From: Obelidium mucronatum
Taxonomy: Eukaryota > Chytridiomycota > Chytridiomycetes > Chytridiales > Chytriomycetaceae
NCBI GenBank assembly: GCA_025765595.1
Contig: JAIVFH010000018.1
Span: 367,501 to 418,206 of the forward strand
Direction of reading: 5' to 3'
Length of the DNA stretch: 50,706 bases
Below, piece after piece: positions 10,801 to 22,485 of this stretch. The position numbers were made by a program, and so were the translations under genes. Below the pieces are notes generated by a model that saw nothing but the letters and a program-made list of their open reading frames with translations, searched no databases and was not told the DNA's origin. The first letter of the stretch is position 1. Each line of letters starts with the position of its first letter.

Positions 10801-13526
10801 CAACCGAAGCTTCAGTTACCACTGTTGCCACTACAACCGAAGCTTCTACGACATCTGCTGCAGTCACAACTGAGGCTCCAGTGACTACCACGGCTGAGAC
10901 CACCGCTGAGGTTCCAGCTACCACCACGGCTACCACTGAGGCTCCTGTGACCACTGTTGCCGCCACGACCGAAGCTCCAGCGACCACTGAGGCTCCAGCG
11001 ACCACCGCTGCTACCACTGAGGCTCCTGTGACCACTGTTGCCGCCACGACCGAAGCTCCAGCGACCACTGAGGCTCCAGCGACCACCGCTGCTACCACTG
11101 AGGCTCCTGTGACCACTGTTGCCGCCACGACCGAAGCTCCAGCGACCACTGAGGCTCCAGCGACCACCGCTGCTACCACTGAGGCTCCTGTGACCACTGT
11201 TGCCGCCACGACCGAAGCTCCAGCGACCACTGAGGCTCCAGCGACCACCGCTGCTACCACTGAGGCTCCTGTGACCACTGTTGCCGCCACGACCGAAGCT
11301 CCAGCGACCACTGAGGCTCCAGCGACCACCGCTGCTACCACTGAGGCTCCTGTGACCACTGTTGCCGCCACGACCGAAGCTCCAGCGACCACTGAGGCTC
11401 CAGCTACCACCGCTGCTACCACTGAGGCTCCTGTGACCACAGTTGCCGCCAAGACCGAAGCTCCAGCGACCACTGCTGCAGTCACAACGGAGGTTCCAGT
11501 GACCACCAAAGCTGAGACCACTGCTGCTGTCACTGAGGCTCCAGGGACCACTGCTGCTAGCACGGAGGCTCCTGTGACCAGCAAGGCTGAAACTACCGCT
11601 GCTGCCACTGAGGTTCCAGCTACCACCGCTGTTGCCACTGAGGCTCCAGCTACCACCGCGGCTACCACTGAGGCTCCTGTGACCACTGTTGCCGCCACGA
11701 CCGAAGCTCCAGCGACCACTGAGGCTCCAGCTACCACCGCTGCTACCACTGAGGCTCCTGTGACCACAGTTGCCGCCAAGACCGAAGCTCCAGCGACCAC
11801 TGCTGCAGTCACAACGGAGGTTCCAGTGACCACCAAAGCTGAAACCACTGCTGCTGTCACTGAGGCTCCAGGGACCACTGCTGCTAGCACGGAGGCTCCT
11901 GTGACCAGCAAGGCTGAAACTACCGCTGCTGCCACTGAGGTTCCAGCTACCACCGCTGTTGCCACTGAGGCTACAGGGACCACCGCTGTTACCACTGAAG
12001 CTCCTGTGACCACTGTTGCCGCTACGATCGCAGCGACCACTGCTGCAGTCACAACTAAGGCTCCAGTGACAACCAAAGCTGAGACCACTGCTGCTGTCAC
12101 TGAGGCTCCAGGGACTACTGCTGCTAGCACGGAGGCTCCTGTGACCAGCAAGGCTGAAACTACCGCTGCTGCCACTGACGTTCCAGCTACCACCGCTGTT
12201 GCCACTGAGGCGCCAGGGACCACCGCTGCTACCACTGAGGCTTCAGTGACCACTGTTGTTGTTACCACCAAAGCCCCAGCAACTACTTCCGCAGTCACAA
12301 CTGAGGCTCCTGTCACCCCCAAAACTAAAACCACTGCTGCTGCCACAACAGAAGCTTCAGTCACAGTTGAAATTGTGGTAACCACCAAGGTTGTCACTAC
12401 CGAGGCTACAAAAACTGAGGCTACCGCTATCGCCACCACCGCTTCTACTACGGAGGCCCAGGTGACCACCAAGGTGAAACCGACTGTGGATGGTACCATC
12501 GCAACGGTCACGACTGTTTCAGTCTCTACTGCCGCTACCACGTTTTCCACGATTGTTGCGACTACCACCACTGCGGCATCGACTCCAACATTATTTAAAA
12601 TGTCGAATGTTGTCAATGGAAGTTACCCGCTTGTTAGAAACTATAATGACGGCTGTTTAGATACCATTCAAATTGTGAACAATGTTCCTTTGTTTTTGGA
12701 TGGGCCAGGATCCAATTGTGGTACCACAAGTGTATCTCGCTTAAGCAACTATATTCCTTTCAGCGGTGCCCTGGGGTTGAGCGCATTCTATGGATTTGTC
12801 AGTGCATCCCAGTTTGAGATTGCCGTTGGAGTGGACGAGACGCGGAAGAGAGATTCAGTTTTGGCCGATGTCAACGCATTCAGATTCTTCTACTACGCTG
12901 TTCCGGAGTCTTCTGGGTCTGCAACGTCATGTGCCACTAAGACAATTACGACCGCAACCACAGCAACCTGTACTGGAATTACTTCTGCGGTTACTAGTAC
13001 TTGTACCGGAACGAAGCCAACGCCACCTGTGCCTGGAAATGACCTACCCACCGCAAGTACTGACAATGTTGTGAAAACTTCAACTCCTCCTTCACCAGCC
13101 AACAACACACCAACTGTTTCCACGACTTGTACTGTTGACAGCTCCAAATCTACGGCCGCTGCTTATGTTCCAAGTGCAATCCCCGCTTCTGCTGAAAATT
13201 CTGCAGGGTATGTTCCTTCTGCTCCAGTCTCGACTTCGCGTGACACTTCAAAGACAACTGGAGTTCCAGCGGGAGTTACTCCTGAAACCCAATACGTTGC
13301 CCCACCTAAGGTATCCTCCTATGCAGGACCGTCAGATGCTCAATACGTGGCAACCGCAGCATCTAAGTCCACGACAGTTCCAGTTCCTGCCGGTAATATT
13401 CCTGTCATAAGCTATGCAGCCAATGCAAACGTCGCGACCACTGGAAGCAACGTGTTGCACTCGGGAAGCGTCAAGATTCTGTCTGTAGCTTCGTCGGTCG
13501 TTTTTGTTACTCTGTTCGCCCTTTAA
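7867..13526 (+). CDS. Agd3-like CE18 polysaccharide deacetylase with mucin-like stalk and GPI-type tail
   Basis: Five exons: 7867-7927, 7987-8226, 8280-8553, 8610-9010, 9073-13526; 1809 aa, in frame. Signal peptide at residues 1-16. Residues about 30-260 form an N-terminal module with a Rossmann-like start (ALILGPGDGSEEYAE). The deacetylase domain follows, with FTPQVDDFFL near residue 270 (metal Asp) and CSHTFTHE near residue 405 (H-x3-H metal ligands). This pattern matches Agd3, the Aspergillus galactosaminogalactan deacetylase (CE18). From about residue 720 to 1500 it is nearly pure Thr/Ala/Glu/Pro/Val in TTEAPVTT-type repeats, expected to be heavily O-glycosylated. A Cys-containing module of about 100 residues follows (encoded near 12600-12910), then a Thr/Pro-rich linker and a hydrophobic end (SSVVFVTLFAL). 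Likely role: surface enzyme deacetylating an amino-sugar wall polymer; the substrate is not shown by the sequence. Confidence 0.85.
10939..11450 (+). repeat. 81-bp coding tandem repeat (about 6 near-identical copies)
   Basis: GCTCCTGTG recurs at 10941, 11022, 11103, 11184, 11265, 11346 and 11427, exactly 81 bp apart. Each unit encodes 27 residues rich in TTEAP. The units are almost identical at the DNA level, which points to recent expansion or gene conversion. Confidence 0.95.
11427..12180 (+). repeat. 327-bp higher-order coding repeat in the mucin stalk
   Basis: The segment beginning GCTCCTGTGACCACAGTTGC at 11427 recurs at 11754, 327 bp later, with the same order of sub-blocks (KTEAPATTAAV, EVPVTTKAE, EAPGTTAAS, EAPVTSKAE). 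A third, partly diverged copy of the block follows from about 12030. Confidence 0.85.
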
Positions 13527-13636
13527 GGAAGGCTCTTCTATCTGTCTCTATTATTTTTTCTCTTTTTCCATTTATCGATGATTTCTTTTGTTTGCGTCAT
13601 GTTAGAAGAGAATACAGAAGATTTAGAATTAAATAA

Positions 13637-16530
13637 ATGGCGTCACAAAACATCACGATCGGACTCATCAACAACTACTGTGCAGTCCCGAACTTGATCT
13701 TTAACGGATCTTACGTTACGAATATGAGCACTGTATATGATCCATCCATGATGTTGTATGGGAACGGTGGCTTCACGTTCTTGAGCGACAGAATCATGGA
13801 CTTCGCGGTAGAAATGATCAATAACCGATCCGATATTTTGCCCGGAATACACGTGAATATTAAGAGGTTCACAGGTCAGCCAAGTAAAGTGTCGCGTCGG
13901 CATCTGATCTACAGTATTCTTCGTTTAGATTGCGGATCATATTACCCAGACGCAGATTGGAGTTACGACGGTACATCTGGCGGCTTCGCATCGTCAATCA
14001 TGGTTCAAGATATCGCTGAAGTGCATACTGACGTAATTGGGGTGATTGGAACCGAGTTTTCTACGACAGCTCGAGGTCCGGCCAATGCCTTGTCATATCA
14101 CCAGATTCCATACTGTGCCTCAGGTACTGGCAGCTTAAGATTCAGTGACAAAATGAAGTTTCCTTATTTCTGGAGGACCATGCCAGCTTCAGGTATGCTT
14201 TGGAAACATTTGAATTGAATGAGTTAAGACTTTGGAAAAATGAGGAACTGGAAATCACTTTTATCAATTGATCAAGACCTGGAAAGTCACTCAAATCGCG
14301 CTGATTTATGAAAGAGATTCCGAATTTGGACGGTTGGATGCTATGGACATGAAACACGCTATGGAGCAAAATGGTGTCAAAGTACTCCTTAGCCTTGGAC
14401 TCCCAACTTATCCCGACAAAAATATTCTAAAATATGGGGCAATTGCCTTGGAGAGATCCACCGCCAAGTACACTCTTGTCTCGGGATCTCGGTCGTTTGT
14501 TGGAAGAGTCATCACTGGATTTGGGAATAATGGATTGATCGGCCCGAAGAACGTGTGGATCGCCAACAATCAGGCGAATCTAGTCAATCCAAGGCCATAC
14601 CAGTATCTGTCAGGTTTTGTCACCCTCACACCTGGCGGCATTCGAAATGAAACTATTTACCTTGAGACCGCCAAGAAATTCATTCAACGCTACCCCGTAG
14701 ATCTTACAGAGTTTGATGCTGTATTTAATTTGCATTACTCGTTTGATTGTGTGACGATGATGCTCCTTGGTTTTCACAAGGTACTTACTGTTCAATGAAA
14801 GACAAGACAGACTAATTGTATTCAGCTACTAAACGGCACATCAGGAATCTCTAAGCAAATGCTGGCAACACGACAAGCCCAACATCTTTTGAATTATACG
14901 GCATTCCGTAATTTGGGATATAGTGGGCTTTCGAGCTCGCCGATGACGCTCAACAGTTTCGGAGACTTGGAAGTGTATGTTCTGTTTTTTTTGTCAGTTT
15001 CCTTTTTAAATAATTTCACGTAGTGGCTATGGAGCTCGAGTGTTTAGTGGGGATTACACGAACCGAACCGTCTTTGGCCGCACCAGTATCGACGGAACGC
15101 GTTTTGATCCTTTCAATAACACAAAAGTTGTATTTTATGGAGGTGCAACTGTACCGCCACCGGACGGTATTTTGATCTTGAAATTGAGTCCTCATGACGA
15201 ATATAGAACAATTTTGATTGCAATGCTTGCAACCGGCCTTGTTCTCTGTGCAATCTCGCTCATTATAGTCATTCTGCACGGAAACAAACCAATCGTGCGC
15301 TTTCTCTCGCCCACCCAAACATCGGTTTTGATATTCGGGTGTTCCGTTGGATACTCCTATATCGGTTTCTACATGTCTGATCCATCTGAACTCTTGTGCC
15401 GATTTCGGCAGAGTTGTCTGCCACTCAGTTTTGGAATTGTTTCCTCCACTGTCATCTGCAAGAACATGCTTTTGGTGTCTCTGGCGTCCGTGAAAAAGCA
15501 ACTCAAAAAACCGTGGTTAATCACTTGGAAATGGAGGGGATTGAATGCTGCTGCCATTCTGATCGAGATTGTAAGCGGGGGGTTACTCCAATTTAATGAG
15601 CGCATAATTTTTTTTTGTTTTCGTTAAAAACAGATAGTGGTGTCGATATGGATTGTTGAAACTCAAGCACACCCTGCCACAACAATAACCTCAACAAACT
15701 ACTTCACAACCTGCTCCACATCTTCACGTATTCCCAAATCAAACATTCCAGGAAGCATTTTACTAGGCTACAACATCTGCCTCTACATTTGCCTCTTGTA
15801 CACAATGTTGAAATCATCCAGAATCGCGAAACGAGAATTGAACGAATCTGCAACAATCTTTTTCTCCTCCATCACGATTCTCTTGATTTTTGGGTTACTT
15901 TCTGCAATTCAAAACACTTCTTCTAGTAGTAGGGACGACGCGTATTCTGAATACAAGAGCTGTGTCGTTGCGTTTGTTGGGATCACAGTTATTCTTGGTT
16001 TATCAATGGGCACCATGATTGTGAATATTTGGGCTGAATTCACATCCCCACAATACGTTAGCACTCACAAAACCAGTGGAAATAGGAACAGTAGTAGTAG
16101 TAGTAGCACAGCAGCAAAGAAGGCAACATTCAACACCGTTGCAAATCTCGGTTTGATAAAAAGGACATACCGCCACGCACCCGTCAGCGAAGCCCACAAG
16201 CATGTAACGTATGTCGTCCATGAAAAGACAAGGGGGTGGTGGTGGTTGTGTTGGTGGAACCGACAAACAAATTGGCGGCAAGGCACCTGCGAATTCAACA
16301 AACTGGATGAAACGCGGTGTTGGATTTCCTTCAATTCAAATGAAGGCTGTGATTGCTTGAGAGTAACTGAGCAGTTTCGAGTTGGACGCAGTAGTAGTAG
16401 TACTAAATTTGAACGAGGTTTCCTATTGAACATTTCCGATGGGTCGAGTAGAGTGAGCATGTCGCTGGAATTTGAGAGTCATGAAAGTCTGGTTCTCTTT
16501 GAAAAACAGCTTGGTTCTTACATAAAATGA
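13637..16530 (+). CDS. class C G-protein-coupled receptor (GABA-B/metabotropic-like)
   Basis: Five exons: 13637-14192, 14245-14780, 14826-14974, 15024-15570, 15634-16530; 894 aa, in frame. Residues about 1-460 form a periplasmic-binding-like ligand domain (starts TIGLINNYC; VIGVIGTEFSTTARGPANAL; VTQIALIYERDSEFGR). Seven hydrophobic helices follow from about residue 475 (TILIAMLATGLVLCAISLIIV), with LSPTQTSVLIFGCSVGY and CRFRQSCLPLSFGIVSSTVICK as in the 7tm_3 family. The C-terminal tail (about 740-894) is Ser-rich with a Trp-rich patch. Such receptors are expanded in chytrid-type fungi. The chosen Met is directly preceded by an in-frame TAA and gives no signal peptide, so an unseen 5' exon is possible. 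The ligand cannot be inferred. It starts 110 bp after the Agd3-like gene on the same strand. Confidence 0.85.
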
Positions 16531-16647
16531 ATACAAACAAAAAAAAAGCGGATAATAGAGGAGGCATGTTTATTTGAGAAATGAATCGTTTTTTCTTTTA
16601 AAAAAAATGGGATGAGGCGCCGGAAACTGTGATATGACAAAAAGATT

Positions 16648-17491
16648 TTAAACGATCAAGGCAACGAAAGCCAAAAAGAGTCCAACAACGGTAGCGTGAG
16701 AAGAAGCTCCAGAGTACACTGTGGCAGGAGTAATATACGTTGTGGTAGAACTGACCGCAGTGTAAGAGGGAGCAGCGGTAGTGGTTGTAGCGGCTTCAGC
16801 AGAAGTAGTAGTAGTCTTGGCGGCATCAGTAGTGGCCGCATCAGTAGTAGTGGCAGTCACAGCAGCAGTGGTAGTTGCGATTGTGGTTCCAGTTGTGATG
16901 GTAGTAGTAGTAGTGGTCTTGACTTCAGCTGGACACGATGCGTTCAAGTCGATGGAAGAAGCACCACATTGTTGGAGAACAGCGCTGAATGCGGACTTTG
17001 GCTCCTAAACACGTTTTGTTGTTTCGGGTTACACAGTGAAAAATATATTATGAAACGACTGCTGTCTCCCTTACCGGCGCGCAAGCGGCAGCGCCAATCG
17101 ATTCAACGGTACCAGTTTGAATTCCCTTAAGTAGCGCTGGAACAAGCGAAATAGCAGAGGGGAGAGTCGCCTGACACTCCTTCTTGGCAACAATGTCCTT
17201 ACACAAAGTTTCATAAACTGTCCCAAGTTCAATGGCTGTATCGACTACGAGTCCGTCCTTGCCATCAACGCATTTTCCAAGGAGACCTTGCACATCAAGA
17301 ACGGTTTCAGGGTCACAGTAGCAGTTGAGGGCTTTCAACTGATCAGCAAGAGTAGATGGGAACACTGGGGACTTGTCGGCGGCAAGAGTGATACCACAAC
17401 GTTCGTTGATACCCTTTGGGACTTGGAGGAGGTCGCCAACGCAGTTAAGGATTGGGATCGCGAAAGTTGGGTTTCCGAACGACAAGGCCAT
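16648..17491 (-). CDS. Cys-containing protein with Thr/Ala-rich stalk and GPI-type tail
   Basis: Two exons, 17075-17491 and 16648-17004; 257 aa, phase-0 junction (GTAAGG donor, TTTAG acceptor). About 170 residues contain regularly spaced Cys (LNCVGD, NERCGIT, LNCYCDPE, LGKCVDG, TLCKDI, KKECQAT, AAACAP, LQQCGAS, ASCPAE), suggesting a disulfide-bonded helical domain. A Thr/Ala/Val stalk and a hydrophobic terminus (VVGLFLAFVALIV) follow. This architecture is typical of fungal surface proteins, yet the N-terminus (MALSFGNPTFAIPIL) is a poor signal peptide, so the start may be wrong or an upstream exon missing. Not assigned to a named family. It converges with the receptor gene, leaving 117 bp. 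Confidence 0.75.
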
Positions 17492-17727
17492 TTTTTGGGT
17501 TCTTTTTTTTGTTTTTCACTTCTTGGTTGATTAAAATGAAAATAGTAATACTTAAGATTAAAACATTTAAGGGGAGCGTCTCATAAGCCATCCACATCTA
17601 AGATATCTTTTATTTTACCTCCACTTCCATTCATTATTTGTCTTTTCAAGATGAGATCCTTGGGGCCAAAGCAAAGGAACAAAAAAAAAAAACCAAGACA
17701 AAAAAAAAAGAGAAAAAAAGAACCAAA

Positions 17728-19052
17728 TCAAGGCAACACATTCACGACATCCAAATACAACTTCAACGCTTCGTTTATCAAATCCATCTTCTTTTCACCA
17801 CGTTCCACTTTCTGTCCGTTGCTTACAATTTTGGCAGTATCCTTCAAAACGAAACCAGCAAACACTGTGGTTCCACAATACACCCAGAGCAGTTGATACA
17901 ATGGAAGAGCCATGGATGCTGGTGGAAGCAGGAATCTGCTCATGGCGGCAAGCGTTGTAACTGTCAGACCAGTAAGAAGTGGTCCTCCAATGTAAATGTA
18001 GTGATCGCTTTTCGCTGTGGCAGCGATCCATGAGATTGACCCAACGACGCCCGCAGCGTATAAACCGACTCTTGTGAGAAGAGCAGGAGCGATTGCAATG
18101 GTAGATGAGAGGAATACACCTTTGGAAATCGCTGTTGCAAGGAAGAGGTAGTGCTTTTCAGTGTACTTTGAAGCAGGGGTGCTCAAGGTCCAGTTTGTGA
18201 AAATTGCCGTAGCCGCAAGGGATCCTAATTGATTTGAAGAGTCAAAAAAAAAAAAAGAGTCAGAGGTTTTCAATAGAAACCAGATTATAAAAAAACAGAC
18301 GCACCAAGAAACGTGAGAGGGTGAAATCCATGAATTCGCATTTTGCTTTTGGCGGCTGGTAAAGCAGCTAATACCTTTGAAAATAATAGTGCACTGGTCG
18401 CCGTCAAAGCTAAGGCGCCACCAACGTAATGGAATGTTTGGTTGATGTAATCTTGCAAAAACTCATTTTCAGACAGGACATCAAGAGTGACGGACTTTCT
18501 TCGTGGGATCCTGTTACAGAAATGATCGATTCCATACGCACCGGCCCCAATAATAGAAGCAGAAGTGATGAGACCCAGAACGAATCGGGAGGGTGGGGCT
18601 GGAGGCTTATCGTTGGTATTAGACGATTGATCCTTGTTTGCGCTGGTTCTTGGATCCTTGTCTTTCGAATCGCTTTTTGCATCACTGTTTGAATCGATCT
18701 TTGATGAATCATTGGGCTGCTTGGAGTTAATCTTTGACAGGTGGTCAATTTGCATGATTTGCACCAATGGTTTGGTTCTTGTTTCAACAGCGTCAACAAC
18801 GTCCACAATCCAGGTCTTTGAAGGCGGCTTTGACCAGAAGCCCATCATTACTGGTGGCTTGTTCTTTGCCTCATTTGCGGCTTCCTGGTCCGTTGAGTCT
18901 TTGTCAGGTTTTCCTGCCTTGGATGTTTCTGTTGTCAGGCTCCGGGAAGCACAAGCGATGGTACTAGGGACGAGCACACGGCCGGTGAGCGAATGATGCA
19001 GCGCAAACTGGTGGCGTAGAGCTGCTGCTCGAAGTGGTATTGGGGAGAACAT
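17728..19052 (-). CDS. GHITM-like mitochondrial Bax-inhibitor-1 family protein, C-terminally short
   Basis: Two exons, 18305-19052 and 17728-18224; 414 aa, in frame. The basic, Arg/Ser-rich N-terminus without acidic residues suggests mitochondrial import. A long charged linker (Lys/Asp/Ser-rich, about residues 50-155) is followed by one hydrophobic segment (about 158-175) and the family core from YVGGALALTATSALLF through IAATAKSDHYIYIGGPL to VFAGFVLKDTAKIV. Members of this family are multi-pass inner-membrane proteins linked to cristae and ion handling. Compared with its neighbour and with the usual family end (YxDxxNIFxRxxxxL), this copy stops at LYLDVVNVLP, so the last helix is missing. I found no downstream exon that restores it. 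Confidence 0.8.
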
Positions 19053-19115
19053 TGCGATTTTAAAGTATTTTATTTTTCAATTTTATTTTATTGGATTCAT
19101 TTTCTCATTATTTAT

Positions 19116-20162
19116 TTACTTTCTTCTGTTTGCACCACTCATGGCAAGAATCTGGACCATGCGAACAAAAATGTTTATGAAGTCAAGATACAGAGATATT
19201 GATTCGTTGACTGGGTCGCGCTTGGTAGCTCCACTTGCGGCAAGGTGCCCATGCTGAATGACTTTCTGAGTATCATAGAGGACGAATCCACCAAACAATG
19301 CCAAGCCTCCATACAGCGCGATAGAATGAAGGAATGGGAAAGCGACGGAAGTGGCAGGCAGAAAGAGAGTCGAGAGAGAAGACACCGCAACAATACAGAG
19401 ACCCCCAAACAAGGGACCACCAAGGTACAAGAAACGGTCAGACTTGGATGTGGCAGCAACGTAACTCAATGAGCCCACGATTGCGGCAGTGTAGATTCCC
19501 GCACGGACGAGAATAGTGGGATTCAAGAAAAACAGCGGCGACAGCATTGCGCCTTTGGCAACGGCAAACGACGCAAACAGAATGTGTTTCTGGATTGGAT
19601 TCGCGGCGAGATCCGTGTTGCAGGTGCCCGCGATGCACGCGACAGTTAGCGCGAAGCCGCCGAGCCCCGCCGCCAGCGGCTGGGTGGCCATCAGGCGCTG
19701 GAAGGCCGGCGTGCGGTGCAGCGCGACAGCGGCGGCGGCCGTCAGCGCCAGCGCGCCGCCGACGTAGCGGAACGTGGCGTTGAGATACTCGCGCACAAAC
19801 ACGTTCGCCGCGAGCGTGTCGCCCTGCGCCTGCGTCTGCGTCTGCGTCTGCGTCTCTGCGCCGCCGTTGAACGCCGCGTCCAGCGCCACGGCGCCCAGCC
19901 CGACCGCTGCAACCGCCGCCCCCGCGCGCACCCAGGGAAACGCCGCCACCGCCGCCGCTGCCGACCCCGCGCCGCTGCCGGAAAACAGCGGCGACGCGGG
20001 CGGCGACGGCGCTGTCCGGAACGAAAACGTGGCCGTCCCGCCACCCATCCGTCGCAACACCGTCGGCGTCGTGCCAAACAGGCGCACTGTCATCTGCGCG
20101 TTCTTGTTGCTGATGCCGTTCCGGACGCTGCTAAAAGCGATGCGCATCAAGTGTCTTTCCAT
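19116..20162 (-). CDS. GHITM-like mitochondrial Bax-inhibitor-1 family protein
   Basis: Single exon, 348 aa. The N-terminus (MERHLMRIAFSSVRNG) is basic and amphipathic, as in mitochondrial presequences. The core has YVGGALALTAAAAVAL, SYVAATSKSDRFLYLGGPL and the family signature ALFGGFVLYDTQKVIQHG, then a complete end (YLDFINIFVRMVQILAMSG). It is a clear paralogue of the gene downstream, with only 63 bp between them in the same orientation, so a tandem duplication is likely. The first third is strikingly GC-rich (about 19600-20080), Ala-rich, and includes a QT dipeptide run. The neighbouring genes do not share this composition. Confidence 0.85.
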   Translation of the reverse strand: MERHLMRIAFSSVRNGISNKNAQMTVRLFGTTPTVLRRMGGGTATFSFRTAPSPPASPLFSGSGAGSAAAAVAAFPWVRAGAAVAAVGLGAVALDAAFNGGAETQTQTQTQAQGDTLAANVFVREYLNATFRYVGGALALTAAAAVALHRTPAFQRLMATQPLAAGLGGFALTVACIAGTCNTDLAANPIQKHILFASFAVAKGAMLSPLFFLNPTILVRAGIYTAAIVGSLSYVAATSKSDRFLYLGGPLFGGLCIVAVSSLSTLFLPATSVAFPFLHSIALYGGLALFGGFVLYDTQKVIQHGHLAASGATKRDPVNESISLYLDFINIFVRMVQILAMSGANRRK

Positions 20163-20301
20163 TATTATTGTTGTCGTTTTTTTGTATTATAAATTTGAAA
20201 GTCAATTTCCTGTTTTTATCCTTTTGGATCATGACAACGTGGGGATGACAACGTGGGAAAAAAATAGATTTCAAATAAATACAATTTCAAAAATACTTTT
20301 A

Positions 20302-22451
20302 TTACCACCTCTGCCGCGGAGAATCATCGCCAGAGTCATCATCCAATACCCTCTTTATCCCCACACCTTCCACTCCACTGACTCCACCGCCACCTACATT
20401 CAATGGTGCGCAGTTTACTCGTTTCCCTTCCTCCCACGCCAACTCATGCCTCCTCAACACATCTTTCCGTGCAAACCCCTTTCCACACCTTTTACAAGAG
20501 AACGGCCGTGTTGTAGAATGTGTATACAAATGCCTTTTCAAATCTAATACAAGGGGGAAATATTTTCAGATTTCTGTTTTTCAACACAATATATATATAT
20601 AAATAAATCATACCGTGACTTCGGCTAAACGTTTGCTCGCACTGAGGACACTTTAAAGCCAGTTTCGGAGGCCCATGCTGTCCTTCACCGCCACCACTAT
20701 TTGTTGCTGTTGTTGAATCGACACCTCCAGTGGTAGCATTATTATTGCTACCACTTGTGATGGTAGAAGAGAGAGACAAAGACGGAGCACCAGCAGAAGC
20801 AGAAGCAGCGGCGGTGGCAGAAGGCGGTATCATTCCATGCGCTGCAATCATATGACTTGTCAATGAATCTTGCAATTTAAAGTTCTTTTTGCAATCTGCA
20901 ACTTGACATCGAAGAATCACATGTGTTTGTTGTGCTCCAGCTGTTGATGATGATGTTGCTGCTGATGATGACGATGTTGTTGCTGTAGAATTAGTGTTTG
21001 AGTGTTGGGAAGTTGACTTCCTTGATGGATGAGTGTGCGCGTACGTGTGGCCGTGGGCAGCAGCAGCAGCAGCAGCAGCGGTAGAAGAAGATGAAGAAGT
21101 GGGATACACACCAAGGGGGCTTCGTGGCCCTGGAACACTGCCTGCATATAGACCACTGGTCGTACTGCTGCTGTTGCTACTGCCAATGCGTTGGTAGTGG
21201 TGGTTGGGGTGGTTGTGATGGGGGTGGTTGAACTGGTTTTGATGGTTGTACTGCGAATCCATAAATGAACTGGCGCTATCATTAGACGGGCCTGACGCCA
21301 TACTTGACATACTCGGAGGGAGTGACCGCAATTGCTGGGGTGTTGGAGGCGACATTGCATCAACGCTTGACATGGGACTGTCTGGTAAATGTCCTTGCTG
21401 GAGACTTGTCAATGGTGATGAAATTGTGGGCTTATTTTGGTTTGTAATTCTGTTGATGAGGAATGAAGACAAGTTCTTGTGTTGCTGTTGTTGTTGTTGC
21501 TGCTGCTGCTGCAGTTGCTGCTGTTGGGGATATGACGAGACATTGCTTGCCAAAATCGGGCCAGGTTTTCCTGGAAGCGACGGAGAAGCGTGGTAGCTTG
21601 GTGTAGAGTATTGAGGTCGAGGCCCAGGAACAGTTGCGCCATTGTAATTATAGTCATAGATTGGCGCCGCTGATGACGCTAAATACATACTCGGCTGCCC
21701 ATACTGCTGCTGATAGGGTGCCGACGATGCATACATGGAATTATAGTCATACCCAGCTACAGACGAATAAAAATTGGCCTGTTGTTCTTGCTCGCGAATT
21801 TGATGTTTCTCCTCCAAAAGGGAATGAAAAGCGTCAAAGCTACCAATCGCACCAGGAATATCGTATATGGACGAATTGTCGCCAGATGCGCTTGACACCA
21901 ACAATTCCGAAAACTGGGCAAACCCAGGTCCACTACTTCCACCAAGACCATAAATATCAAACGGAAGACTGCCTCCCGCCGGCTGTTGCGAGTGAAGTGG
22001 ATGCATCAACGAATCACTACCGCCAACCATGGCATCAACTAAACCAACACCAGCTCCACTTGCATTGCTACTTGAACTCAAAACTCGAGCTTGATGCACC
22101 GTATCATTTGCCGCAATATCATTTATCGTGTCCATAAAGTTTCCCAACACATAGTCTACAGTCGTATCCATCAGTTCAGGGTTCCCCAACGAGTTAAAAA
22201 TCCGGGAAACAGGAGTTAACATTGTTGGGCTTTTCGGCTGCTGCATTGCCGCCGTCGCTGGAGCCAAACTTGGTGCACCAACCGAATTCGACGCCACCGC
22301 CGCCCCCGCCATGCCCAACGTATGAAAAATACGAGATATCGGTGTAAGTGTCGACGGACTTGCTTCTGCTGTACTACCCAAAGAATCCGTTGATATCTTT
22401 GGCGCTGTTGCTTTAGCGGTTGATATACGAAGTCCTGCTGGATGCGCCTTC

Positions 22452-22485
<34 letters not shown>

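Noticed and set aside
10496..12616. A 706-codon open frame on the minus strand, opposite the mucin repeats, reading Val/Ala/Ser-rich protein
   Set aside because: The repeated Thr/Ala/Glu/Pro codons of the sense strand leave no antisense stops, so the frame is a by-product of low-complexity coding. No domain or start context supports it.
14142..16460. Several minus-strand frames opposite the class C receptor
   Set aside because: Shadows of the receptor exons without domains or splice logic.
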